From NCBI RefSeq assembly GCF_014205295.1, contig NZ_JACHNF010000001.1, positions 5,580,001-5,644,000 of the forward strand: a stretch of 64,000 nucleotides of DNA, in the 5' to 3' direction. This DNA comes from Kribbella solani. Lineage in GTDB: Bacteria; Actinomycetota; Actinomycetes; Propionibacteriales; Kribbellaceae. Each line of letters starts with the position of its first letter. Positions within the stretch are counted from its first letter, which is position 1. The position numbers were made by a program, and so were the translations under genes. A model generated the notes under the pieces. It ran no database searches. It saw nothing but the letters and a program-made list of their open reading frames with translations, and had not been told where the DNA came from. This document shows positions 1 through 8,795 of this stretch, piece after piece.

Positions 1-619
1 GGTGCCGTGTGCCGGCGTGAACCACGCGGACTTCGCGGCCGATGGCAAGTCGTTCCTGGTGTCGTGTGAGTTCTCCGGACAGCTGCTGCTCGTCGACACG
101 GCCGCGGAGAAAGTACTGCAGGTGCTGAAGCTGCCGGGGATGGCCGGGATGCACGCGCCGATGCCGCAGGACGTCAAGCTGTCGCCGGACGGGCGGTTCT
201 ACTACGTCGCGGACATGATGAGCAACGGGATCTGGGTGGTGTCGACGCATCCGCCGGTCGCGATCCAGGACTTCATCCCGACCGGCAAGGGCGCGCACGG
301 GCTGTACGTCACGCGCAACTCGCGCGACCTGATCATCACCAACCGGGGCGAAGGCTCGGTCTCGCTGTTCGACTTCGCCACCCGCAAGGTGGTGAAGAAG
401 ATCAAGATCCCCGGCGGCGGCAGTCCGGACATGGGCGGGGTGTCACCGGACGGCAATGTGCTGTGGGTGTCCGGTCGGTACAACTCGGTCGTGTACGCGA
501 TCCGGTTGAGTACCGGCAAGCTGCTGGCTCGCATCCCGGTCGGCAGAGGCCCGCACGGTCTGGCCGTCTTCCCCCAGCCCGGCCGGTACTCGCTCGGCCA
601 CACCGGGGTCTTCCGCTGA
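1..619 (+). CDS. YVTN/NHL-type beta-propeller protein, C-terminal part
   Basis: This is the 3' part of a gene that begins before the window; about 205 residues are visible and end at a TGA. The protein repeats the pattern of propeller blades: DGKSFLVSCEFSGQLLLVD, DGRFYYVADM, SRDLIITNRGEGSVSLFD and DGNVLWVSGRYNSVVYAI each carry the 'SPDG...ltV.d...gtV.viD' rhythm of YVTN/lactonase-like propellers. Such proteins are often secreted and bind ligands or partners, but the start and any signal peptide are outside the window. It faces the GntR gene with only a few bases between the stop codons. The exact function is not known. Confidence 0.8.
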   Translation, partial: VPCAGVNHADFAADGKSFLVSCEFSGQLLLVDTAAEKVLQVLKLPGMAGMHAPMPQDVKLSPDGRFYYVADMMSNGIWVVSTHPPVAIQDFIPTGKGAHGLYVTRNSRDLIITNRGEGSVSLFDFATRKVVKKIKIPGGGSPDMGGVSPDGNVLWVSGRYNSVVYAIRLSTGKLLARIPVGRGPHGLAVFPQPGRYSLGHTGVFR

Positions 620-623
620 ACCC

Positions 624-1367
624 CTACAGCCCCTTGGCGTTCGCGCGTGGGCTGGGCGTGGTCGTCCGCAGCTCGGTGGTGAAGGCGTACCGGTCACCGC
701 GATAGACGGCCGACGTGTACTCGAAGACGCGATCGCGGCTGTCGAAGCTGATGCCGTGTACCGCGAGGCACGGCTGCGTGGTCGGAATGTCGAGCCAGCC
801 GGCCGTCTTCGCGTCGGGCATCACCGGTTCGAGGCGCGACGTTCCACTCACGACCTCGATCCCGTACCGGGTGGTGAGCAGGTCGTACAACGAGCCGTTC
901 AGGTCGTCGGCCTGCAGACCGGGGACGTACGCGGCCGGCAGCGTCGTACGCTCCACCACCATCGGATGGTTGTCCGCGAGCCGCAGCCGGGTGAACGAGA
1001 TGATCGCGTCGCCGACGGGGATGCGCAGCCGCCGCGCCGCCGCCCGCTCGGCCTTCTGGTGCCGGAACTCCAGCATCGTGCTGCCCGGCCGCATCCCGCG
1101 CCGGCGGATGTCCTCGGAGAACCCGATCATGCCCAGCCAGCGCGCGACCTTCGGCCGGGTCGTGTACGTCCCGCTGCCGTGCCGGCGGACCAGCAGTTCC
1201 TCGATCACCAGCTCGTCCACCGCCCGCCGCAGCGTCATCCGCGCGACGTTCCAGCGGGCGGCCAGCTCCCGCTCGGGTGGCAGCGCCGCACCCTCCGGCA
1301 GCGTGTCGATCAGACTCAGCAGCAGCGCCCGGATCTCGGCGGCCTTCCCCGGCAGCGAACCATGCAT
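624..1367 (-). CDS. GntR family regulator with UTRA domain
   Basis: A 247-residue transcription factor of the HutC subfamily. Residues about 10-70 form the winged helix (LPPERELAARWNVARMTLRRA, then the wing VRRHGSGTYTTRP). The remainder is a UTRA effector-binding domain (VERTTLPAAYVPGL, the SLYDLLTTRYGI region and YTSAVYRGDRYAFTTEL). UTRA proteins bind small sugars or acids and release DNA. It starts at ATG 1367 and reads away from the catabolic operon that begins at 1515, so it may control itself, the operon, or both. An ACCA-AG-TGGT inverted repeat lies just upstream. The effector cannot be read from the sequence. Confidence 0.9.
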   Translation of the reverse strand: MHGSLPGKAAEIRALLLSLIDTLPEGAALPPERELAARWNVARMTLRRAVDELVIEELLVRRHGSGTYTTRPKVARWLGMIGFSEDIRRRGMRPGSTMLEFRHQKAERAAARRLRIPVGDAIISFTRLRLADNHPMVVERTTLPAAYVPGLQADDLNGSLYDLLTTRYGIEVVSGTSRLEPVMPDAKTAGWLDIPTTQPCLAVHGISFDSRDRVFEYTSAVYRGDRYAFTTELRTTTPSPRANAKGL

Positions 1368-1381
1368 TGGTCCTGATTAAC

Positions 1382-1391
1382 ACCAAGTGGT
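1382..1391. promoter_or_regulatory. Candidate GntR operator
   Basis: ACCAAGTGGT, an inverted repeat with 4-bp arms, lies 14 bases upstream of the GntR start. It is followed by TCTA, so it contains TGGTCTA, which resembles HutC-type half sites. The arms are short, so this is only a suggestion for autoregulation. Confidence 0.3.
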
Positions 1392-1514
1392 CTACGCCGA
1401 AACCCTTTCCATCAGGTTGGAACCTGTCGAGCTGCCGAGGTTCGGCAAAACAAGCACGGTTGATTCTTTTTGCGGGAAGTGGGACGCTCGGGGGACCTGC
1501 TGAGGGAGTGTCGC

Positions 1515-2303
1515 GTGCGGCTGGATGACGTGCTGGCGGATCTGTTCGCCGAGAGTGCCGAGTTGGACCAGCTGGTCGGTGGGCTGGCGGCCGACGAGTG
1601 GGCGACGCCGACGCCGGCCGAGGGGTGGACGATCGCGCATCAGATCGCGCACCTGGCCTGGACCGACGAGGCGGCGCGGTTGTCGGCGAGTGATCCGGCG
1701 GGGTTCAAGGAGTCGCTGCGGGTCGCGGCGGCGAGCCCGGAGACGTACGTCGACGATGGTGCTGCCGAGACTGCCGCGTTGCCGCCCGATCAGCTGCTCA
1801 CGTACTGGCGGGAGGCCCGGGCCGAGGTCGCGGAGGCGCTGAAGCAGGTGCCGGCCGGGGAGAAGGTGCTCTGGTACGGGCCGCCGATGAGCCCGACGTC
1901 GATGGCGACCGCGCGGTTGATGGAGACGTGGGCGCACGGGCAGGACGTGTTCGATGCGCTCGGCGTACGGCGCGAACCGAGTGGGCGGTTGCGGCACGTC
2001 GCGCATCTCGCGGTGCGTACGCGGGACTTCGCGTACTTACTCAACAACCGCACTCCGCCGCGCGATGAGTTCTTCGTCGAGCTCATCGGGCCGGATGGTG
2101 TCGTGTGGACGTGGGGTCCGGAGGGTGCCGCGCAGCGGGTGAGCGGACCGGCGGTGGACTTCTGCTTGCTGGCGACGCAGCGGCGGCACCGGGATGACGT
2201 GGCGGTGCGGGGGGAAGGTGCTGAGGCGGAGGAGTGGCTGGGGATCATCCAGGCATTCGCCGGACTACCGGGAAAGGGCCGCCGCCCGGGACAGTTCGCA
2301 TGA
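1515..2303 (+). CDS. TIGR03084-type DinB-fold protein
   Basis: A 262-residue protein matching the actinobacterial TIGR03084 family, related to the DinB/maleylpyruvate-isomerase four-helix fold (PAEGWTIAHQIAHLAWTD near the N-terminus, then METWAHGQDVFDALG). The spaced histidines are the usual metal ligands of this fold. The GTG at 1515 is preferred because a GAGGGAG ribosome site lies six bases upstream; an in-frame upstream codon at 1470 is less likely. Its stop overlaps the AtuA-like start (ATGA), making it the first gene of the acyl-CoA operon. Family members sit beside acyclic-terpene-utilisation genes; the reaction is unknown. Confidence 0.85.
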   Translation: MRLDDVLADLFAESAELDQLVGGLAADEWATPTPAEGWTIAHQIAHLAWTDEAARLSASDPAGFKESLRVAAASPETYVDDGAAETAALPPDQLLTYWREARAEVAEALKQVPAGEKVLWYGPPMSPTSMATARLMETWAHGQDVFDALGVRREPSGRLRHVAHLAVRTRDFAYLLNNRTPPRDEFFVELIGPDGVVWTWGPEGAAQRVSGPAVDFCLLATQRRHRDDVAVRGEGAEAEEWLGIIQAFAGLPGKGRRPGQFA

Positions 2304-4108
2304 CGGGACCAGGCGCGGCCGGCCCGACCGGGACGAGCAGGACGGGCAGTTCTGGCCGGACCGGCGGCACCGGCGGCACGGGCAGTTCTGGCCGGACCAG
2401 TTCGGTGGTTCGGATTGGGAATGCGTCCGGGTTCTACGGGGATCGGTTCAGTGCCGTGCACGAGATGCTGACCGGTGGGCCGTTGGATGTGCTGACCGGT
2501 GACTACCTGGCCGAGTTGACCATGCTCATTCTCGGCCGCGATCGGCTCAAGGACCCGTCCCTCGGCTACGCGCGAACCTTCCTCAAACAGCTCGAAACCG
2601 GTCTCGGTGAAGCCTTGGACCGTGGCGTCAAGATCGTCAGCAACGCCGGCGGCCTCAACCCCTCCGGCCTCGCCCAAGCCATCCACGACCTGTCGGGCAA
2701 ACTCGGCCTGCACCCCAAGATCGCGTACGTCGAAGGCGACGACCTCCTCGCCCGCGGCGACGAGCTAGGCCTCGGCCAACCCCTGACAGCCAACGCGTAC
2801 CTCGGCGCGTGGGGCATCGCCGAAGCACTCCGCGCCGGCGCGGATGTGGTCGTCACCGGCCGTGTCACCGACGCCTCGGTCATCGTCGGACCGGCCGCCG
2901 CGCACCACGGCTGGAAGCGGACCCAGTACGACGAGCTGGCCGGCGCGGTCGTCGCCGGGCATGTGATCGAATGCGGCTGCCAGGCAACCGGCGGGAACTA
3001 CGCGTTCTTCAGCGAGCTCCACGACTTCGGCCGACCAGGATTCCCGATCGCGGAGATCCACGCCGACGGCAGCAGCGTGATCACCAAGCACGACAACACC
3101 GGTGGCGCGGTCACCATCGACACCGTCAAGGCCCAGCTCCTGTACGAGATCACCGGCGCCCGGTACGCGGGTCCGGACGTCACGACCCGCCTGGACACGA
3201 TCGAGCTGGTTGCCGACGGCACCGATCGGGTCCGGATCTCCGGCGTTCGCGGCGAGGCGCCACCGCCGACGTACAAGGTCTCGCTGAACAGCGTCGGCGG
3301 CTTCCGCAACGAGGTCGATTTCGTGCTGACCGGCCTGCAGTTGGAGCAGAAGGCTGAGCTGGTCCAGCGCCAGCTGGAGCAGGCGCTGGCGAAGCGTCCG
3401 GCGGAGCTGAAGTGGACGCTCGCCTGGACCGAGAAGCCGAACGCCGAGTCCGAGCAGGAGGCAAGCGTCTTCCTCAAGTGCGCGGTGAAGGACCCGGACC
3501 CGAAGGTGGTCGGGCGCGCGTTCAGCAGTGCCGCGGTCGAGCTGGCGCTGGCGAGCTACCCGGGTTTCCATGTCACCGCGCCGCCCGGCGACGGGTCGCC
3601 GTACGGCGTCTTCCGCGCTGAGTACGTGGACATCCACGAGGTGGAGCACGTGGTCGTACTTCCGGACGGATCGCGCCGGGCGATCGAACCGGCGGCCGAA
3701 ACGCGGCCGCTCGAACCGGTCCAGGACATCCGGCCGCCGATGCCGTTGCCGCAGCTCGCGTCGAGCGGACGGATGCGTACGCGCGAGGTCCCGCTCGGCC
3801 GGATCGCCGGGGCGCGCTCCGGCGACAAGGGCGGCGACGCGAACGTCGGCGTGTGGGTCCGCGACGAGAAGACCTGGCGCTGGCTCGCGCACACCCTCAC
3901 CACCGAGCTCTTCAAGACGCTGCTCCCCGAGACCCGCCCGTTGACCGTCCATCGCTACTTGCTGCCGAACCTCTGGGCAGTGAACTTCGTCGTCGAGGGT
4001 CTGCTCGGGGAAGGCGTCGCCGCGCAGGCACGCTTCGACCCACAGGCGAAGGCGCTCGGGGAGTGGCTGCGGTCGCGGTACGTCGACGTGCCGGAAGTGC
4101 TGTTATGA
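2300..4108 (+). CDS. AtuA-like acyclic terpene utilization family protein (DUF1446)
   Basis: A 602-residue protein of the AtuA/DUF1446 family. The family core begins with VRIGNASGFYGDR (about residue 36) and continues with LTGDYLAELTM, KIVSNAGGLNP and GADVVVTGRVTDAS. The C-terminal small domain includes GRIAGARSGDKGGDANVGVW. In Pseudomonas, AtuA belongs to the citronellol/geraniol pathway, but its chemistry is unsettled. ATG 2300 overlaps the previous stop and is chosen for coupling; an upstream in-frame ATG at 2234 lies inside the preceding gene. The first 35 residues are Gly/Thr/Ser/Arg-rich and contain TGSSGRT twice, not a usual part of the family. A GTG just before the core could be an alternative start. 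Confidence 0.88.
   Translation: MTGPGAAGPTGTSRTGSSGRTGGTGGTGSSGRTSSVVRIGNASGFYGDRFSAVHEMLTGGPLDVLTGDYLAELTMLILGRDRLKDPSLGYARTFLKQLETGLGEALDRGVKIVSNAGGLNPSGLAQAIHDLSGKLGLHPKIAYVEGDDLLARGDELGLGQPLTANAYLGAWGIAEALRAGADVVVTGRVTDASVIVGPAAAHHGWKRTQYDELAGAVVAGHVIECGCQATGGNYAFFSELHDFGRPGFPIAEIHADGSSVITKHDNTGGAVTIDTVKAQLLYEITGARYAGPDVTTRLDTIELVADGTDRVRISGVRGEAPPPTYKVSLNSVGGFRNEVDFVLTGLQLEQKAELVQRQLEQALAKRPAELKWTLAWTEKPNAESEQEASVFLKCAVKDPDPKVVGRAFSSAAVELALASYPGFHVTAPPGDGSPYGVFRAEYVDIHEVEHVVVLPDGSRRAIEPAAETRPLEPVQDIRPPMPLPQLASSGRMRTREVPLGRIAGARSGDKGGDANVGVWVRDEKTWRWLAHTLTTELFKTLLPETRPLTVHRYLLPNLWAVNFVVEGLLGEGVAAQARFDPQAKALGEWLRSRYVDVPEVLL
2344..2398 (+). repeat. 36-bp-period direct repeat in the AtuA-like N-terminus
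   Basis: GGGCAGTTCTGGCCGGACC occurs at 2344-2362 and again, identically, at 2380-2398. The spacing is 36 bases, so the reading frame is kept and the protein reads TGSSGRT-GGTGG-TGSSGRT. It looks like an in-frame duplication in a disordered N-terminal extension. Confidence 0.85.
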
Positions 4109-5238
4109 CAGCCGAGCGGGAGGCGCTGCGCGATACGGTCCGGCGGTTCATGGCGGCCGACGTACTGCCTTCGCTGGACGACTGGGAACGGGCCGGCGAG
4201 CTGCCGCGCGACCTGCACAAGAAGGCCGGGCAGCTCGGTTTGCTGGGCGTCGGCTTTCCGGAGGCGGTCGGTGGTGGCGGTGGATCGCTGCTCGACTCGA
4301 TCGCGGTGGTCGAGGAGATGCATTACGCCGGCGGGTCGGGCGGCCTGGTCGCGTCCCTGCTGACCTGCGGCATCGCCCTCCCACATCTCATTGCGGCCGG
4401 CAACGAGCAACAGCTCGACAAATGGGTCCGGCCAACGTTGGATGGTGAGCTGATCGGCGCGCTGGCGATCACCGAACCCGACGGCGGCTCGGACGTCGCC
4501 TCGGTGCGTACGACGGCCCGTCGCGAAGATGATGTCTTCGTCGTCAACGGTGCGAAGACGTACATCACCTCCGGCTGCCGGGCGGACTTCGTGACGACGG
4601 CGGTGCGTACTGGCGGACCCGGCGCGCACGGGATCAGCTTGCTGGTGATCGAGCGGGACACACCGGGATTCGTGGTGTCACGCAAGCTGGAGAAGCTGGG
4701 CTGGCTCTGCTCGGACACTGCCGAGTTGTCGTTCACGGACGTACGCGTCCCGGTCGGGAACCTGGTCGGTACGCAGGACTCCGGTTTCGTCCAGCTGGCG
4801 GTGAACTTCGTCGCGGAACGGTTGACGCTGGCGGTTCAGGCGTACGCGGGTGCGCAGCGCGCGCTGGACCTGACTGTTGCCTGGTGCAAGCAACGCGAGA
4901 CGTTCGGGCGACCGTTGAGCTCTCGGCAGACCGTGCAGTACACGCTCACCGAGATGGCCCGGCGGATCGAGGTCGCGCGGGTGTACGTGCACGCGGTCGC
5001 CGAGCGCGCCGTACGCGGCGAGGAGGTGATCGCCGAGACGTGCTTCGCCAAGAACACCGCGGTCGAAGCCGGGCAGTGGGTCTGCGACCAGGCGTTGCAG
5101 TTGCACGGCGGTCTCGGGTACATGCGGGAGGCCGAAGTGGAGCGGCAGTACCGCGATCAGAAGATCCTCGCCATCGGCGGCGGGACCACCGAAATCCTGA
5201 CCGGCCTGGCGGCGAAACGACTGGGGTTCACCGGATGA
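4105..5238 (+). CDS. Acyl-CoA dehydrogenase
   Basis: A 377-residue FAD-dependent acyl-CoA dehydrogenase. The family signatures are ALAITEPDGGSD (about residue 115, FAD/substrate region), AYAGAQRALDLTV with QRETFGRPLS (helical domain) and LQLHGGLGYM followed by ERQYRD and ILAIGGGTTEI at the C-terminus. It would introduce a 2,3-double bond in a CoA thioester and pass electrons to ETF. ATG 4105 overlaps the previous stop (ATGA), and the next gene is coupled in the same way. The position just before a carboxylase pair fits an Atu/Liu-like pathway in which the enoyl-CoA is carboxylated next. Substrate chain is not decided. Confidence 0.92.
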   Translation: MTAEREALRDTVRRFMAADVLPSLDDWERAGELPRDLHKKAGQLGLLGVGFPEAVGGGGGSLLDSIAVVEEMHYAGGSGGLVASLLTCGIALPHLIAAGNEQQLDKWVRPTLDGELIGALAITEPDGGSDVASVRTTARREDDVFVVNGAKTYITSGCRADFVTTAVRTGGPGAHGISLLVIERDTPGFVVSRKLEKLGWLCSDTAELSFTDVRVPVGNLVGTQDSGFVQLAVNFVAERLTLAVQAYAGAQRALDLTVAWCKQRETFGRPLSSRQTVQYTLTEMARRIEVARVYVHAVAERAVRGEEVIAETCFAKNTAVEAGQWVCDQALQLHGGLGYMREAEVERQYRDQKILAIGGGTTEILTGLAAKRLGFTG

Positions 5239-6836
5239 CCAACCACACCACCCCCTCCTCGGCCGAACCCGAAGCGGACCGGCCGAGCAATCGGGAACTG
5301 ATGCTGGCGAAGCTCGCCGCGCTCGACGACGAGCATGCGAAGGCGCTCGCCGGCGGGGGCGAGAAGTATGTCGCCAGGCACCACCAGCGCGGCAAGCTGC
5401 TGGCGCGGGAGCGGATCGAGCTGCTGCTCGACCCGGATTCGTACTTCCTCGAACTGTCCCCGCTGGCCGGCTGGGGTTCGGACTTCACCGTCGGCGCCAG
5501 TCTGGTGACCGGGATCGGCGTGGTCGAAGGCGTCGAGTGCCTGATCACCGCGAACGATCCGACCGTCAAGGGCGGCGCCAGCAACCCGTGGACGCTGCGC
5601 AAGGCGTTGCGGGCCGACGAGATCGCGCGGGCGAACCGGCTACCGGTGATCAGCCTGGTCGAGTCCGGCGGCGCGGACCTGCCGACACAGAAGGAGATCT
5701 TCATTCCGGGCGGCGCGATGTTCCGGGACCTGACCCGGTTGTCGGCCGAGGGGATTCCGACGATCGCGCTGGTGTTCGGCAACTCGACCGCGGGCGGCGC
5801 GTACATCCCGGGGATGAGCGACTACGTGGTGATGGTCGACGGCGGCGCGAAGGTGTTCCTGGCCGGGCCACCGCTGGTGAAGATGGCCACCGGCGAGGAC
5901 GCGGACGACGAGTCGCTCGGCGGCGCGGCGATGCACGCGCGGCAGTCCGGCCTGGCCGACTACTTCGCGGTCGACGAACCCGACGCGATCCGGCTCGGGC
6001 GGCAGATCGTGTCCCGGTTGAACTGGCGCAAGCGCGGCCCGGCGCCGGGACCCGCGTACGCCGAACCGTTGCTCGCCGCGGATGACCTGTTGGACCTCGT
6101 GCCGGGTGATCTGCGTATTCCGTTCGACCCGCGGGACGTGATCGCCCGCGTGGTGGACGGTTCGGTGTTCGACGAGTTCAAGCCGCTGTACGGGTCGTCG
6201 CTCGCTACCGGTTGGGCGTCCGTGCACGGGTATCCGGTGGGCATCCTGGCGAATGCGCGCGGGGTGCTGTTCAGCGCGGAGTCTCAGAAGGCGGCGCAGT
6301 TCATCCAGCTGGCGAACCGGTCGAACACGCCGCTGATCTTCCTGCACAACACCACCGGTTACATGGTCGGGCAGGAGTACGAGCAGGGCGGCATCATCAA
6401 GCACGGCGCGCAGATGATCAACGCGGTCTCCAACTCGAAGGTCCCGCACATCTCGATCCTGATGGGTGCCTCGTACGGCGCCGGGCACTACGGGATGTGT
6501 GGTCGCGCGTTCGATCCGCGGTTCCTGTTCGCGTGGCCGTCGGCGAAGTCCGCGGTGATGGGACCGCAACAGCTGGCCGGCGTACTGTCGATCGTCGCGC
6601 GGGCGGCGGCGGAGGCGAAAGGGCAGCCGTACGACGAGGCGGCCGACCGGCAGTTGCGCGCGTACGTCGAGGGGCAGATCGAGGCGGAGTCGCTGCCGAT
6701 GTTCCTGTCCGGGCGGTTGTACGACGACGGGGTGATCGATCCGCGGGACACCCGGACCGTACTCGCCATCTGCCTGTCCGCCATTCACTCCGCACCAGTC
6801 GAAGGCACCACGTCCTTCGGCGTCTTCAGGATGTGA
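5235..6836 (+). CDS. Acyl-CoA carboxylase carboxyltransferase (beta) subunit
   Basis: A 533-residue carboxyltransferase of the crotonase fold, matching the beta subunits of methylcrotonyl-, geranyl- and propionyl-CoA carboxylases. Visible landmarks are ARERIELLLDP, the CoA-binding loop GGAYIPGMSDYVVMV, EDLGGAAMH-like ESLGGAAMHARQSG, and the biotin-side GASYGAGHYGMCGRAF with FAWPSAKSAVMGP. The FLHNTTGYMVGQEYE stretch is typical of the MCC/GCC type rather than the PCC type. ATG 5235 overlaps the acyl-CoA dehydrogenase stop. It works with the biotin-carrying subunit encoded four bases downstream. Geranyl-CoA versus methylcrotonyl-CoA specificity cannot be told by eye. Confidence 0.93.
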   Translation: MTNHTTPSSAEPEADRPSNRELMLAKLAALDDEHAKALAGGGEKYVARHHQRGKLLARERIELLLDPDSYFLELSPLAGWGSDFTVGASLVTGIGVVEGVECLITANDPTVKGGASNPWTLRKALRADEIARANRLPVISLVESGGADLPTQKEIFIPGGAMFRDLTRLSAEGIPTIALVFGNSTAGGAYIPGMSDYVVMVDGGAKVFLAGPPLVKMATGEDADDESLGGAAMHARQSGLADYFAVDEPDAIRLGRQIVSRLNWRKRGPAPGPAYAEPLLAADDLLDLVPGDLRIPFDPRDVIARVVDGSVFDEFKPLYGSSLATGWASVHGYPVGILANARGVLFSAESQKAAQFIQLANRSNTPLIFLHNTTGYMVGQEYEQGGIIKHGAQMINAVSNSKVPHISILMGASYGAGHYGMCGRAFDPRFLFAWPSAKSAVMGPQQLAGVLSIVARAAAEAKGQPYDEAADRQLRAYVEGQIEAESLPMFLSGRLYDDGVIDPRDTRTVLAICLSAIHSAPVEGTTSFGVFRM

Positions 6837-6840
6837 CGAC

Positions 6841-8754
6841 GTGACTCGGATCAACTCTGTACTGGTCGCCAACCGGGGCGAGATCGCGCGACGAATCTTC
6901 CGGACCGCCCGCGACCTCGGCCTGTCCACCGTCGCCGTCCACTCGACCGCCGACGCGTCGATGCCGTTCGTACCCGAGGCGGATGCCGCCGTTCACCTGC
7001 CTGGTAACACGCCGGCCGACACCTACCTACGAGCCGACCTGATCATCGAGGCAGCCCAGCGAGCCGGCGCCGACGCGATCCACCCCGGCTACGGCTTCCT
7101 GTCCGAGAACGCCGCCTTCGCCCAGGCCGCGATCGACGCCGGACTGACCTGGATCGGCCCGCCGGTCGACGCGATCTCGTCGATGGGCTCGAAGATCGAA
7201 GCCAAGAAGCTGATGGCGGCCGCCGGTGTGCCGGTGCTCGCCGAGCTGACCCCAGCCGAAGTGGGCGCGACCGACCTGCCCGTTCTGGTCAAGGCATCGG
7301 CCGGCGGCGGTGGGCGCGGCATGCGCGTCGTGACTCGGCTCGAGGACCTGGCGGCCGAGATCGAGGCGGCCTCGGCGGAGGCGTTGTCGGCGTTCGGCGA
7401 CGGCACGGTCTTCTGCGAGCGCTACCTGGCCGGCGGGCGCCACATCGAGGTGCAGGTGATGGCGGACCAGCACGGCACGATCTGGGCCGTCGGCGAGCGC
7501 GAATGCTCGATCCAGCGCCGCCACCAGAAGGTGGTCGAAGAGGCGCCATCCCCGCTGGTCGAACGCATCCCAGCCATGCGCCCGCGCCTCTACGACGCGG
7601 CCCGCACCGCGGCCGCCGCGATCGGGTACGTCGGCGCAGGCACCGTCGAGTTCCTCGCCGACGAGGCCGGAGAGTTCTACTTCCTCGAAATGAACACGCG
7701 CCTCCAGGTCGAGCATCCGGTCACCGAGGAGACGACTGGATTGGATCTGGTCGAACTGCAGTTCGCGATCGCGGGCGGCGCGCAGCTCGTACCGGAACCG
7801 CCTCCGACCGTTGGTCACGCGATCGAGGTACGCCTGTACGCCGAGGATCCGCTGCGTGACTGGCAACCGCAGACCGGCGTACTGCACCGGTTCGACCTGT
7901 CGTCCGGCGTACGAGTGGACTCCGGGGTGGTGGATGGGTCGGAGGTTTCGCCGTACTACGACGCGATGCTGGCGAAGGTGATCGCGTCCGGGCCGGATCG
8001 GACCGCGGTGGCGCGGCGGCTGGCCGGCGTACTGGAGCGGGCGGCGATCCACGGCGTGGGGACGAATCGGGACCTGCTGGCCTGGATCTTGCGGCATCCG
8101 GCGTTTCTCGCGGGTGACACCGACACCGCCTTCTTCGACAAGCATGGCGTGGGCGCGGGACCTGATGACGCGGCGGTGCGGGTGTCCGCGCTCGCGGCGG
8201 CGCTGGCGGACGCGGCGGGACGACAGGCGCGTACGCCGGTGCAGGTCGCGAGCGGCTGGCGGAACGTGCCGTCGCAACCACAGCGGAAGAAGTACCAGGT
8301 CGGCGCTGTCGGGTACGAGGTCGCGTACCGGTTGACCCGGGACGGATTGGTTGCGGACGGCAACGTACGGCTGATCCAGGCGGACCCCGAACGAGTGGTC
8401 CTGGACGTCGACGGCGTACGCAGGTCCTTCGCGGTCGCGGCGTACGCCGGGCTGGTGTGCGTGGACTCGCCGCTTGGCAACGTCAGCCTGACGCCGGTCG
8501 CGCGGTTCGTCGATCCAGCGCAGCAAGTAGCGGCCGGGTCGTTGGTGGCGCCAATGCCGGGGACGGTGGTACGCGTCGGGGTCCAGGTCGGCGACAAGGT
8601 GACGCAGGGCCAGCCGCTGCTCTGGCTGGAGGCGATGAAGATGGAACACACGATCGCCGCCCCGGCCGACGGCGTGGTGAACGAGTTGCCGGTGGACGCT
8701 GGACAACAGGTAGAGGTCGGTGCGGTACTGGCCGTGGTTGGGGAGGACGCATGA
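6841..8754 (+). CDS. Biotin carboxylase/BCCP (alpha) subunit of acyl-CoA carboxylase
   Basis: A 637-residue alpha subunit. The biotin carboxylase part begins VLVANRGEIARRIFRTAR, has the ATP-grasp glycine loop KASAGGGGRGMR (about residue 155), the catalytic ECSIQRRHQK and EMNTRLQVEHPVTE. A linker follows, then the C-terminal biotinyl domain APMPGTVV...EAMKMEH with the biotin-accepting lysine at about residue 600. The GTG at 6841 follows the beta subunit stop by four bases. Together the two subunits carboxylate an acyl- or enoyl-CoA. The 3' end overlaps a 14-codon open frame (ATGA) that in turn overlaps the next dehydrogenase. Confidence 0.95.
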   Translation: MTRINSVLVANRGEIARRIFRTARDLGLSTVAVHSTADASMPFVPEADAAVHLPGNTPADTYLRADLIIEAAQRAGADAIHPGYGFLSENAAFAQAAIDAGLTWIGPPVDAISSMGSKIEAKKLMAAAGVPVLAELTPAEVGATDLPVLVKASAGGGGRGMRVVTRLEDLAAEIEAASAEALSAFGDGTVFCERYLAGGRHIEVQVMADQHGTIWAVGERECSIQRRHQKVVEEAPSPLVERIPAMRPRLYDAARTAAAAIGYVGAGTVEFLADEAGEFYFLEMNTRLQVEHPVTEETTGLDLVELQFAIAGGAQLVPEPPPTVGHAIEVRLYAEDPLRDWQPQTGVLHRFDLSSGVRVDSGVVDGSEVSPYYDAMLAKVIASGPDRTAVARRLAGVLERAAIHGVGTNRDLLAWILRHPAFLAGDTDTAFFDKHGVGAGPDDAAVRVSALAAALADAAGRQARTPVQVASGWRNVPSQPQRKKYQVGAVGYEVAYRLTRDGLVADGNVRLIQADPERVVLDVDGVRRSFAVAAYAGLVCVDSPLGNVSLTPVARFVDPAQQVAAGSLVAPMPGTVVRVGVQVGDKVTQGQPLLWLEAMKMEHTIAAPADGVVNELPVDAGQQVEVGAVLAVVGEDA

Positions 8755-8795
8755 ACCTTGCAGAAACCGATGCGACGGTCGGGGGATGCCGATGA
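8751..8795 (+). other. 14-codon coupling mini-frame
   Basis: An ATG at 8751 overlaps the alpha subunit stop (ATGA). It opens a 14-residue frame, MNLAETDATVGGCR, that ends in a TGA overlapping the ATG at 8792 of the next gene. This could carry ribosomes across the 37-base gap, or it may be the remnant of a deleted gene. It is too short to judge as a functional peptide. Confidence 0.35.

Noticed and set aside
5640..6929. A 429-codon antisense frame within the carboxylase genes.
   Set aside because: It is opposite to a strong, conserved gene; long antisense frames are common in high-GC DNA and this one shows no family motif.
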